NCBI GenBank assembly: GCA_937883885.1
Contig: CAKZXL010000634.1
Coordinates: 1-5,699, forward strand
From: an uncultured Aquincola sp.
GTDB taxonomy: Bacteria; Pseudomonadota; Gammaproteobacteria; Burkholderiales; Burkholderiaceae
Length of the DNA: 5,699 nucleotides
Direction: 5' to 3'
Below, one piece after another: positions 1 to 5,699 of the stretch (the stretch's first letter is position 1; each line of letters begins with the position of its first letter). The notes under the pieces were generated by a model that ran no database searches, was not told the origin of the DNA, and saw only the letters and a list, made by a program, of their open reading frames with translations. The position numbers were made by a program, and so were the translations under genes.

Positions 1-778
1 CCAGCGCCATCAGCACCACCAGCAGCAGGCGCACCCGCGGCAGGTCCAGGCCCAGGCTGCGGGCACTGGCTTCGCCCAGCACCAGCGCATCCAGCGCACG
101 GGCAAAGCGCGTGGCCAGCGGCAGCGCCACCGCCAGCGCCGCCGCCAGCACCGCCACGCTGGGCCAGCCCAGGAAGCTGGTGGTACCCAGCAGGAACACC
201 TGCTTGCCGCGCAAGGCCTCGGGCGAGACCAGCAGCATCAGATCGGCCACCGCGCCCAGCAGCACGCCCACCACCACGCCCGACAGCAGCAACTGCAGCG
301 GCTGGCCGGCGCCCCGCGCCAGCATCAAGGTGAGGCTGACGCCGCCCAACGCGCCGACGAAGGCGGCGCCCACCAGGCCCAGGCGCAGCAGCCAGCCCAC
401 GCCTGCCAGGCCGATGGTGCTGCCGAAGACGCCGCCCACCGCCAGCACCGCCACCACGCCCAGGCCGGCACCGGCGGCCGAGCCCAGCAGGTAAGGGTCG
501 GCCAGCGGATTGCGAAAGAGCCCTTGGGCCAGCGCGCCCGACAGGCCCAGCAGTGCACCGGCCAGTAAGGCGCCCAGCGTGCGCGGCGCGCGAATGGCTT
601 CTATCAAGGGCCAGTCGGTGGCCCAGGCCAGCGAAAAGCCTTCGCTGCCGGCGGCCAGGCCGGCGGCCAGCAGCAGCAGGCCCACCGCGGCGAAGACCGC
701 GGCCAGGCCCAGCGGCGACAGGCCCGCCGCGGCCGGTGCCGTGCGCCCGGCCTGCTGCTGCGCGGCCGGTGCGCTCAT
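1..778 (-). CDS. btuC: BtuC-type vitamin B12 ABC transporter permease (FecCD family), 3' end cut by window edge
   Basis: Inner-membrane permease subunit of an ABC importer, expected to form a dimer that takes corrinoid from BtuF and works with an ATPase (BtuD). The frame is open for 259 codons from the ATG at 778 down to the left edge; family members are usually about 330-350 residues, so roughly the last quarter is missing. FecCD-family signatures visible: RAPRTLGALLAGALLGLSG at residues 63-81, directly followed by a QGLFRNPLADPYLLG block (85-99), then an AAGAGLG turn (101-107). Hydrophobic membrane segments lie near 21-43, 66-86, 104-125, 135-155, 163-185 and 205-224. The LGEASARSLGLDLPRVR stretch (234-250) matches the cytoplasmic coupling region that contacts the ATPase. 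The ATG overlaps the btuF stop as ATGA, and GGAGG lies 10 nt upstream, supporting this start. FecCD permeases also serve haem and siderophores; B12 specificity is inferred from the riboswitch and cobU. Confidence 0.93.
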   Translation of the reverse strand, partial: MSAPAAQQQAGRTAPAAAGLSPLGLAAVFAAVGLLLLAAGLAAGSEGFSLAWATDWPLIEAIRAPRTLGALLAGALLGLSGALAQGLFRNPLADPYLLGSAAGAGLGVVAVLAVGGVFGSTIGLAGVGWLLRLGLVGAAFVGALGGVSLTLMLARGAGQPLQLLLSGVVVGVLLGAVADLMLLVSPEALRGKQVFLLGTTSFLGWPSVAVLAAALAVALPLATRFARALDALVLGEASARSLGLDLPRVRLLLVVLMAL

Positions 779-1740
779 CGCCGCGCGGCCTCCAGCGCCT
801 GCAGGCAGCCGGCCAGCTGATCGGCCGCTTCGCCCAGCCGCGGGCCGGGGCGCACCAGCATGTCGTAGGTGGGTGCATCGAAGCCGCACCAGCGGCGGTC
901 CGCCACCGCGGGCAGCGTGGCCCAGCCGGGGCGGCCAGGCATCTCGTCGATGCTGGCCTGCGGCGCCATCGCGATCTGCGGCCGCGCGCGCACCACGAAC
1001 TCCGGGTTCAGCTTGGGAAACGGCCCCATGGTGGCCGGCACGATGTTGTCCAGGCCCAGGCGCTGCAGCGTCTCGCCCACGAAGGACGAGGCGCCGGCCG
1101 CATACGGCCCGTTGCCCACCTCGAAGTACACCCGCTGGCCGCGCAGCGCGGCCGGCACGCGAGCGGCGGCAGCGCTGATGCGCGCATCGGCCTGCCGCCA
1201 CAAGGCCTGGCCGGCGCCCGGCCGGCCCAGCAGCTGCGCCACGGTTTCCATGGTGCGGCGGGCGCTGGCATGGGTGCGCGGCTCCAGCACCGCCACGCTC
1301 AAGCCCAGCGATTCCAGGCGCTCGACCGCGCGCGAGGAGGCCGCGGCCAGCACCAGGTCGGGCTTGAGCGAGACGATGCGCTCGATCTGCGCATCTTCCA
1401 GCCCGCCGACCTGCGGCACCCGCGCCACCTCGGCCGGCCAGTTGGAAAAGCGGTCCACGCCCACCAGCCGCGCGCAGTCGCCCAGCGCGCACACGGTTTC
1501 GGTGAGCGAAGGCAGCAGCGAGACGATGCGCCGCGGCGGCGCGGCCAGCGTGAGGCTGCGGTCGCGGTCGTCCTGCACGGTGATGGCGGCAGACGCCGGT
1601 GCCCCCGGCAGCGGCGGTGCCGCATGCGCTGGCAGCGCAGGCGCCACCAGTACCCACGCCGCCCACCAAGCCGCCCACAGCGGCGCGGCCAGCAGCTGCG
1701 GCCAGCGGCGGCTGGCCCAAGGGCGCGTGGCCTGCGTCAT
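775..1740 (-). CDS. btuF: Periplasmic cobalamin-binding protein BtuF of the B12 ABC transporter
   Basis: Periplasmic binding protein of the TroA/BtuF type (PF01497) that delivers corrinoid to BtuC; 321 residues. Residues 1-40 look like a Sec signal peptide: basic RR at 11-12, a hydrophobic stretch to about 35, and cleavage expected after PAHA (40/41). The N-lobe starts with PRRIVSLLPSLTETVCALG (69-87), followed by LVGVDRFSNWP (92-102) and the typical KPDLVLA segment (126-132). The C-lobe has GLDNIVP (229-235) and GPFPKLNPEFVV (239-250). Cys285 and Cys312 are placed where a C-lobe disulfide would be possible; this is inference. The frame is open upstream to 2025, but the ATG at 1740 is chosen because it gives a clean signal peptide, overlaps the cobU stop as ATGA, and has AAGGGG five nt upstream. 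The stop overlaps the btuC start in the same way, suggesting translational coupling. Haem or siderophore binding is possible from the fold alone; context favours B12. Confidence 0.93.
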   Translation of the reverse strand: MTQATRPWASRRWPQLLAAPLWAAWWAAWVLVAPALPAHAAPPLPGAPASAAITVQDDRDRSLTLAAPPRRIVSLLPSLTETVCALGDCARLVGVDRFSNWPAEVARVPQVGGLEDAQIERIVSLKPDLVLAAASSRAVERLESLGLSVAVLEPRTHASARRTMETVAQLLGRPGAGQALWRQADARISAAAARVPAALRGQRVYFEVGNGPYAAGASSFVGETLQRLGLDNIVPATMGPFPKLNPEFVVRARPQIAMAPQASIDEMPGRPGWATLPAVADRRWCGFDAPTYDMLVRPGPRLGEAADQLAGCLQALEAARR

Positions 1741-2294
1741 GCCCGCCCCTTCACCGCCAGCTCGCAGCCCGCCACCATCAGGGTCACGCGGCTGCACGCC
1801 GCGCCCACCGCCTGGTGCAGCAGGCCCAGTGCATCGATGAAACGCCGCGCCTCGCGCGACATCGGTGCCACGCCCAGGCCGATCTCGTTGCTCACCAGCA
1901 CCACCGGCCCGGCCGCCTGCGCCAGCGCCCGGCACAGCGCGCTGCGCTGCGCGGCCAGCGCGGCTTCGTCGGCCGCCGGGCCGTGCAAGGGCATGGCCAG
2001 TTGGGTGAGCCACAGCGTCAGGCAATCGACCACCAGCAGCCGCTGCGGTGTGGCCAGCTGCTGCACCGCCTCAGGCAGCGCCTGCGGCACTTCCACCGTG
2101 GCCAGGCCGGGCACGCGCGCCGCGCGCTCTTCGCGGTGACGCTGGATGCGGCGGTCCATCTCGTCGTCGCCGGCCAGCGCGGTGGCCAGCAGCGTGGCCT
2201 CGTGGCCAGGGGCGGCCTGCAGCCAGGCGGCAGCACGCGCTTCGGCGGTGCGTGACTTGCCGCTCTTCTGCCCGCCGAGGATCAGCTCATGCAT
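1737..2294 (-). CDS. cobU: Adenosylcobinamide kinase / adenosylcobinamide-phosphate guanylyltransferase
   Basis: Bifunctional cytoplasmic enzyme (CobU in Salmonella, CobP in the aerobic pathway): it phosphorylates adenosylcobinamide and then transfers GMP to give AdoCbi-GDP, an intermediate of nucleotide-loop assembly and of cobinamide salvage. The 185-residue length fits the family. Visible motifs are the P-loop GGQKSGKS (7-14; the textbook form is GGARSGKS), DDEMDRRIQRHREER (43-57) whose His53 fits the conserved guanylate-accepting histidine, VVDCLTLWL (88-96), VSNEIGLGVAP (134-144) and the C-terminal RRFIDALGLLHQ (150-161) with VAGCELAVK (174-182). The start ATG follows btuB by 17 nt with a partial ribosome site (AGGG, 8 nt spacing). 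The stop overlaps the btuF start. Its place between the receptor and the transporter genes suggests that imported incomplete corrinoids are activated directly. The function is secure; only the name (cobU or cobP) is a matter of convention. Confidence 0.95.
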   Translation of the reverse strand: MHELILGGQKSGKSRTAEARAAAWLQAAPGHEATLLATALAGDDEMDRRIQRHREERAARVPGLATVEVPQALPEAVQQLATPQRLLVVDCLTLWLTQLAMPLHGPAADEAALAAQRSALCRALAQAAGPVVLVSNEIGLGVAPMSREARRFIDALGLLHQAVGAACSRVTLMVAGCELAVKGRA

Positions 2295-2311
2295 GGCCGC
2301 CGCCCTGCTGC

Positions 2312-4204
2312 TTACAGCCCGCGTGCGCTGTAGCGCAGGCCCAGCCAGGCCTGGCGGCCCAGCGCCTGGTAGTCACGCGCCGGGCTGTAGTCCTTGTCGG
2401 CCACGTTCAGCACCTTGGCTTCCAGCTGCCACTGCGGCATGAAGCGCCAGCGGGCGCTCAGGTCCAGCAGCGCATAGGCGCCCAGGTTCACGTTGCCATC
2501 GGGCCGGCGGCCCACCGACTGCAGCGCGGCGCCGAAGCTCCAGGTGCCCAGCTCATAGTCGGCCGACAGGCTTTCCTGGTGGGCGGCGCGGCGGGTCAGG
2601 CGGGCGCCGGTGTCGTCGTCGGTGGCATCGAGGAAGTCGACCGTCGCGCGCAGCTGCAGCGCGCCAACACGGTGGGCGCCGCTCAGCGTGGCACCTTGCA
2701 TCACCGCGCGGCCGACGTTGCCGGCGCAGCCGTACTGGTAGCCCGCGCCCGGCGGGCAGAAGCTGGCATCGGGCTGGTAGGCGATCAGGTTCTTCACCCG
2801 GTTGCGGTAGACGGTGGCCGCGGCCTCGCTGCCGTTGCGGCGCCACTCCACGCCCGCCTCCACGCTGCGGCCACGCTCGGCTTCGATGCCGGGCACGCCG
2901 TAGTCGGGGAAGTACAGGTCGTTGAAGCTGGGCGCGCGGAAGGTGGTGCCGGCCAGCGCCCGCACGCTCCAGGCGGGTGTGAGGCTCATGCGCCAACCCA
3001 GGCGGCCGGTGGTGTTGCCGCCGTAGACCGAGCTGTCGTCACGCCGCAGGTCGGCCTGCAGCGTGTGGGCGCCGAAGCGGCCCGACCAGCCCAGCACCAG
3101 CGCATTGTTGTGGCGGCTCTCGCCTTGCACGTAGCTGCTGCTCTCGGCCTTTTCGCCCAGGTGCTCATAGGCCAGCACCACCTGGGTGTCGGCATCGGGC
3201 GTCCAGGCGTTCTGCCAGGTGAACTGGTCGCGCTCGGTGCGGTAGCTGTCGGGCGCGCGGAAGCCGCTGACCAGGTCGTCGGTGTTGCGCGCCAGTTGCA
3301 CCGAGGTGGTCCAGGCGTTGGACACGCGGCCGCGGTAGTCCAGCGCCACCACGCGGGTCTTGAGCGTGTTGCGCATGTCGCCGGTCGCGTCCTGCGCGAA
3401 GCTGGGCGCCAGGTACTCGCTGCCGTCGTACTGCGAGCGCAGCCGGTTGTCCGTCACCAGCAGGCCCAGGCGATGGCCGTCCACCGGCGTGAAGCCCAGC
3501 TTGAGGCTGCTGCTGGTGCGCAGGTGGCCGTCCTTGTCGGGGTTGTAGTTGCCGAAGCGGTCGCCGGGCCGTATGGCCGACACGCCGTCGTCGCTTTCAT
3601 GGGCGATGGACGCCGCATAGTCGAAGGCGCCGCTGGCGCCGCTGAAGGCCACCCCGCCCTGGCGCGCGCCATAGCCGCCCACGGCCGCATGGGCCTCGAG
3701 GTTGAGGCCGCCGCCGGCCTTGCCGGTGCGGGTGAAGATCTGGATCACGCCGCCGGCGGCATCGGCGCCATAGAGGCTGGAGCCGGGGCCGCGCAACACC
3801 TCGATGCGGTCGATCTGCGACAGCGACAGCGCCTCGAACTCGACCTGGCCCAGCGTGCCCGAGCCGATGCGCACACCGTCGATCAGCACCACGGTGTTGC
3901 TGGCGCTGGCACCGCGGATGAAGACGGCCGCGCTCTTGCCCGGCCCGCCGTTGCGCGAGACCTGCACGCCGGCCTCGCGGCGCAGCAGGTCTTCCACCGA
4001 ATCGGCGCTGCTGGTGCGGATGCGGTCGGCATCGATCACCACCACGTCGGCGGTCACACGGTCCAGGGGCAGCGGCTCACGGCTGCCGGTGACCACCACG
4101 GTCTGGGCATGGGCGGCAGTGCCGCCGGCCAAACAGGCGGCCACGGCCAGGCGCAGCGTCCACGACGCCGGGCGCGCACGCAGCGCGGAAAGGTTTGAAT
4201 TCAT
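2312..4204 (-). CDS. btuB: BtuB-like TonB-dependent outer-membrane vitamin B12 receptor
   Basis: Outer-membrane receptor that imports cobalamin using TonB energy; 630 residues, near the usual BtuB size. Residues 1-33 form a signal peptide ending AHA before Gln34. A TonB-box-like TVVVTGS follows at 35-41. The plug domain runs about 45-158, with DLLRREAGVQVSRNG (72-86), FIRGASASNTVVLIDGVRI (95-113) and IEVLRGPGSSLYGADAAGG (134-152). The remainder is beta-barrel, ending in WLGLRYSARGL; the last residue is Leu rather than the common terminal Phe or Trp. Cys483 and Cys493 are ten residues apart, probably in an outer loop, and could form a disulfide. The ATG at 4204 is chosen because it gives a normal signal peptide, although no Shine-Dalgarno is seen before it; a GTG at 4234 in the same frame is the alternative. 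A cobalamin riboswitch lies directly upstream, which makes B12 the likely ligand. First gene of the operon with cobU, btuF and btuC. Confidence 0.95.
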   Translation of the reverse strand: MNSNLSALRARPASWTLRLAVAACLAGGTAAHAQTVVVTGSREPLPLDRVTADVVVIDADRIRTSSADSVEDLLRREAGVQVSRNGGPGKSAAVFIRGASASNTVVLIDGVRIGSGTLGQVEFEALSLSQIDRIEVLRGPGSSLYGADAAGGVIQIFTRTGKAGGGLNLEAHAAVGGYGARQGGVAFSGASGAFDYAASIAHESDDGVSAIRPGDRFGNYNPDKDGHLRTSSSLKLGFTPVDGHRLGLLVTDNRLRSQYDGSEYLAPSFAQDATGDMRNTLKTRVVALDYRGRVSNAWTTSVQLARNTDDLVSGFRAPDSYRTERDQFTWQNAWTPDADTQVVLAYEHLGEKAESSSYVQGESRHNNALVLGWSGRFGAHTLQADLRRDDSSVYGGNTTGRLGWRMSLTPAWSVRALAGTTFRAPSFNDLYFPDYGVPGIEAERGRSVEAGVEWRRNGSEAAATVYRNRVKNLIAYQPDASFCPPGAGYQYGCAGNVGRAVMQGATLSGAHRVGALQLRATVDFLDATDDDTGARLTRRAAHQESLSADYELGTWSFGAALQSVGRRPDGNVNLGAYALLDLSARWRFMPQWQLEAKVLNVADKDYSPARDYQALGRQAWLGLRYSARGL

Positions 4205-4289
4205 GAAAAGGCCAGGGACAACAAATGCAGCCACCTGCTTCCCCGCGGGTGTCTGCGACAAGGCGAGCACCCTGCAAAGGGCGCGTCAC
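4205..4289 (-). promoter_or_regulatory. Riboswitch expression platform and btuB leader with competing hairpins
   Basis: Leader RNA between the aptamer and the btuB ATG. A hairpin GCGCCCU-UUGC-AGGGUGC (4267-4284, 7 bp with one G-U pair) directly follows the aptamer. A second possible hairpin pairs GCAG-A-CACC with GGUG-G-CUGC and would hide the Shine-Dalgarno-like AAGCAGGTG (4232-4240). A third option pairs GGGUG of the first hairpin with CACCC (4247-4251), which would disrupt both. No U-run follows any stem, so control is more likely translational than by termination. The pairings are read by eye and the switching order is inference. Confidence 0.45.
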
Positions 4290-4505
4290 CGCTTGTTGGC
4301 CGGTATCCGGGCTGGCGGACTCGACGCAGCGCCTTCCCAGGCGCGGCCTTGCAGGCCGGCCACCCAGTGGCAGAGAGCTCGTCGCTGGATGGTTGATGCG
4401 ATCAACCGATCCGTCCGCTTACCGTTGCGGGGGCAGCGCAGGTTGGGCATCGCCCGTGGGGCTTGGCCTTCCTGCTTCCCGTTTACCCCGGGCTGCAACG
4501 AAGCG
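4290..4505 (-). promoter_or_regulatory. Cobalamin (B12) riboswitch aptamer upstream of btuB
   Basis: A 216-nt cobalamin-sensing aptamer, read on the minus strand. Conserved blocks appear in the correct order: GGTAAACGGGAAGC (5' part), GCTGCCCCCGCAACGGTAAG (consensus has AACTGTAA), GCCACTG (4365-4371), GGGAAGGCGC, GAGTCCGCC, and a B12 box AGCCCGGATACCGGCC (4298-4313). The ends are set by a closing P1 stem: CGCTT-C-GTTG (4496-4505) pairs with CAAC-AAGCG (4290-4298), nine pairs with one bulged C. A strong internal hairpin, 4387-4412 (7 bp plus 4 bp around a bulge, CGC loop), fills the variable arm, and a second small one is at 4345-4357. Binding of adenosylcobalamin or a related corrinoid is expected to lower btuB operon expression, as in the known family (Rfam Cobalamin). 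The exact ligand preference cannot be told from this reading. Confidence 0.95.
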
Positions 4506-4528
4506 CAACCCAGGCACCAACGGCGCCG

Positions 4529-4534
4529 ATGCTA
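4529..4534 (-). promoter_or_regulatory. Candidate extended -10 of the btuB operon promoter
   Basis: On the minus strand TGGTAGCAT gives a TGn-extended -10 (TAGCAT, four of six matches to TATAAT). Transcription would start near 4522, about 17 nt before the riboswitch P1 stem, which is the right place. No good -35 is visible. Placement is inferred from one weak hexamer. Confidence 0.3.
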
Positions 4535-4548
4535 CCAGTACCCCCGCC

Positions 4549-4554
4549 TACAAT
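4549..4554 (+). promoter_or_regulatory. Candidate -10 for the small coiled-coil gene and zapA
   Basis: TACAAT matches the sigma-70 -10 consensus at five of six positions and would start a transcript near 4560, giving a leader of roughly 20 nt before the ATG at 4583. The hexamer 17 bp upstream (CCGATG) is not a recognisable -35. It lies about 15 bp from the divergent -10 candidate on the other strand, so each -35 region would overlap the other -10. Confidence 0.45.
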
Positions 4555-4582
4555 CAGGGGCTCCCCTAGCTGCCGCCCTGCC

Positions 4583-4789
4583 ATGCCCACCCTCGAAGAT
4601 CTTGCCGAGCGGATCGAACGCCTCGTGCTGCGACACGAGGAACTCAAGCGCACCAACCTGCTGCTGCAGCAGCAGGTGGACGCCGTGACCATCGAACGCG
4701 ACCAGATGCGCTCCCGACTTAACGCCGCACGCGCCCGCATCGACGCGCTGCTCGACCGCCTGCCCGCCAACGGAGGCGACGCCCGATGA
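4583..4789 (+). CDS. Small coiled-coil protein, TIGR02449/ZapB-like, encoded just before zapA
   Basis: A 68-residue, highly charged protein that is predicted to be almost wholly helical coiled coil: LEDLAERIERLVLRHEELK (4-22), then NLLLQQQVDAVTIERDQM (24-41) and LNAARARIDALLDRL (45-59), with hydrophobic residues at heptad-like spacing. No signal peptide or membrane segment. It resembles the short TIGR02449 proteins found upstream of zapA in many proteobacteria and, more distantly, the division factor ZapB; a role at the Z-ring is inferred from shape and position only. The frame is open further upstream (to 4463), but that part would run through the riboswitch and lacks helix pattern, so the ATG at 4583 is preferred. 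No Shine-Dalgarno precedes it. Its stop overlaps the zapA ATG as ATGA, so the two are probably made together. Confidence 0.85.
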   Translation: MPTLEDLAERIERLVLRHEELKRTNLLLQQQVDAVTIERDQMRSRLNAARARIDALLDRLPANGGDAR

Positions 4790-5091
4790 AGCAGATGGAA
4801 GTCACCATCCTCGGCCAGAGCTACATCCTCGGCTGCCCCGAAGGCGGCGAGCATTCGCTGATGGCGGCGGTGGCCAGCGTCGACCGCGAGATGAGCGCCA
4901 TCCGCGATGCCGGCCGTGTGAAGGCCCGCGAGCGCATCGCGGTGCTGGCCGCCCTCAACCTGGCCTACCAGCTGGCCGAGCGCCCGCCGGCCCCGCCGGC
5001 AGAAGGCGAAGCCGCGCCACCGCGGGTGGATGTCGGCGCGCTGATGCGCCGCATCGACCAGGCCCTGGGCGACGACGGCCACCTCATTTGA
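4786..5091 (+). CDS. zapA: Cell division protein ZapA
   Basis: Cytoplasmic factor that binds FtsZ and cross-links protofilaments at the division site; 101 residues, the normal size for the family. The N-terminal head contains VTILGQSYILGCPEGGEHSL (6-25), close to the family pattern (I-G-x-x-Y-x-L-x-C-P-x-G-x-E). A long helix follows with VDREMSAIRDAGRVKARER (32-50) and IAVLAALNLAYQL (51-63), the latter being the hallmark ALNLA core that dimerises. The tail from about 66 to 80 is Pro/Ala rich, a linker-like insertion before the last helix (VDVGALMRRIDQAL, 81-94). A strong GGAGG lies nine nt before the ATG, inside the end of the upstream coiled-coil gene. The 6S RNA gene begins about 85 nt after the stop, a neighbourhood also known in Escherichia coli and Pseudomonas. 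Confidence 0.96.
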   Translation: MKQMEVTILGQSYILGCPEGGEHSLMAAVASVDREMSAIRDAGRVKARERIAVLAALNLAYQLAERPPAPPAEGEAAPPRVDVGALMRRIDQALGDDGHLI

Positions 5092-5124
5092 ACCAACCGC
5101 TAGACCCGTCGCGTGCCATGGAAA

Positions 5125-5149
5125 TGCCGGCCTTCTCCTACCGCCGGCA
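5125..5149 (+). repeat. Short inverted repeat between zapA and ssrS
   Basis: TGCCGGC and GCCGGCA form a perfect 7-bp stem around an 11-nt pyrimidine-rich loop, 34 nt after the zapA stop. No T-run follows, so it is not a textbook intrinsic terminator, but it could stabilise or attenuate the zapA message before the ssrS promoter. Confidence 0.4.
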
Positions 5150-5163
5150 GCACGGTCGGGGCT

Positions 5164-5169
5164 TAGAAT
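5164..5169 (+). promoter_or_regulatory. -10 element of the ssrS promoter
   Basis: TAGAAT matches five of six positions of the sigma-70 -10 box. Its spacing predicts a start at about 5175-5177, exactly where the 5' strand of the 6S RNA closing stem begins (5176). This agreement between promoter and RNA structure is the main support. No clear -35 is present at 16-18 bp spacing. Confidence 0.6.
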
Positions 5170-5175
5170 GAACTC

Positions 5176-5354
5176 GTCCGTCGCATTCGCGCGGGTCCTA
5201 TATTTCCTCGAACCGATGGTCTATGACCAAGGGCTTGGAACATCGCTCGGCTGGTGTGATCGTCTCGCGTCAGATGAACCCGAAGCCTTGCTGACCTCGC
5301 CCACCTGAACTTCCCTTTGGGGTTCGGGAATGCGGCTCGCGGCTTGCGGCGGAC
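5176..5354 (+). ncRNA. ssrS: 6S RNA, regulator of sigma-70 RNA polymerase
   Basis: 6S RNA mimics an open promoter, binds the housekeeping RNA polymerase holoenzyme, and dampens transcription in stationary phase. The length (about 180 nt) matches the family. The ends pair: GTCCGTCGC (5176-5184) with GCGGCGGAC (5346-5354), nine pairs. After an internal loop, CGCGGG (5190-5195) pairs with CTCGCG (5336-5341). The 3' half carries the conserved series GAAGCCTTG, CACCTGAAC, a hairpin CCTGAAC/GTTCGGG with an inner CCC-TTT-GGG, and GGCTTGCGGCGG, closely like the E. coli 6S 3' end. A hairpin GTCAG/CTGAC (5269-5295) sits on the 3' side of the central bulge. Position after zapA is the classical one. The exact ends may be a few nucleotides off. 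No intrinsic terminator follows, so the RNA may be processed from a longer transcript reaching into the next gene. Confidence 0.93.
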
Positions 5355-5389
5355 ACCCTCCTTTCTCCCTCCGCTGACGCACCCCTTTC

Positions 5390-5699
<310 letters not shown>

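Noticed and set aside
1741..2025. N-terminal extension of btuF to a start at 2025
   Set aside because: The extra 95 codons overlap cobU in another frame, lack any domain, and would bury the signal peptide. The ATG at 1740 has a ribosome site and an ATGA overlap.
553..2139. A 528-codon plus-strand open frame antisense to btuC, btuF and cobU
   Set aside because: It runs opposite three recognisable genes. Its product is Arg/Ala/Pro-rich without family motifs, as expected for a shadow frame in GC-rich DNA.
2048..4198. A 716-codon open frame on the plus strand, antisense to btuB and cobU
   Set aside because: It is a by-product of high-GC codon use in btuB. The translation is low-complexity, rich in Ala, Gly, Val, Gln and His, with no domain pattern, while the opposite strand encodes a complete TonB-dependent receptor.
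4105..4204. Lipobox-like VAAC (residues 21-24) in the BtuB signal peptide, which could mean a lipoprotein
   Set aside because: The AHA site before Gln34 fits ordinary signal peptidase I cleavage followed at once by the TonB-box-like motif. Proteobacterial BtuB is not normally a lipoprotein.
4267..4284. The 7-bp hairpin after the riboswitch as an intrinsic terminator
   Set aside because: No U-run follows the stem, so termination is unlikely; translational control fits better.
4463..4582. N-terminal extension of the small coiled-coil gene to 4463
   Set aside because: The added 40 codons run through the opposite-strand riboswitch and the promoter region and encode a proline-rich stretch unlike the helical remainder.

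Overview
The window looks like chromosomal DNA of a high-GC betaproteobacterium, most likely Burkholderiales. The basis is the strong G/C third-position bias, the CobU P-loop variant GGQKSGKS, and a zapA - 6S RNA - EVE-domain gene block. I recall that block from Burkholderiales genomes, but species cannot be fixed from the sequence alone.

Left part (1-4505, minus strand): a vitamin B12 (cobalamin) uptake and salvage operon, transcribed right to left. A cobalamin riboswitch (4290-4505) leads into btuB (outer-membrane TonB-dependent receptor). It is followed by cobU/cobP (cobinamide kinase/guanylyltransferase), btuF (periplasmic binding protein) and btuC (inner-membrane permease, cut by the left edge). 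The three downstream genes are packed with a 17-nt gap and two 4-nt ATGA overlaps. Together they bring corrinoid across the outer membrane, capture it in the periplasm, pass it through the ABC permease, and activate imported cobinamide for nucleotide-loop assembly. The ATPase btuD is not in the window and probably lies beyond the left edge.

Middle (4506-4582): a short divergent control region with candidate -10 elements on both strands, about 15 bp apart.

Right part (4583-5699, plus strand): a 68-residue coiled-coil protein (TIGR02449/ZapB-like) overlaps zapA by ATGA. Then come a 6S RNA gene (ssrS, about 5176-5354) with its own -10 box and a gene for an EVE-domain protein, cut by the right edge.

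No mobile element, CRISPR array, tRNA or rRNA was seen. The content is ordinary housekeeping and vitamin transport, and I found no evidence for an undescribed system. The most open questions concern RNA-level control of btuB: no Shine-Dalgarno at the expected start, a near-consensus one 27 nt upstream of it, and competing hairpins in the riboswitch expression platform.
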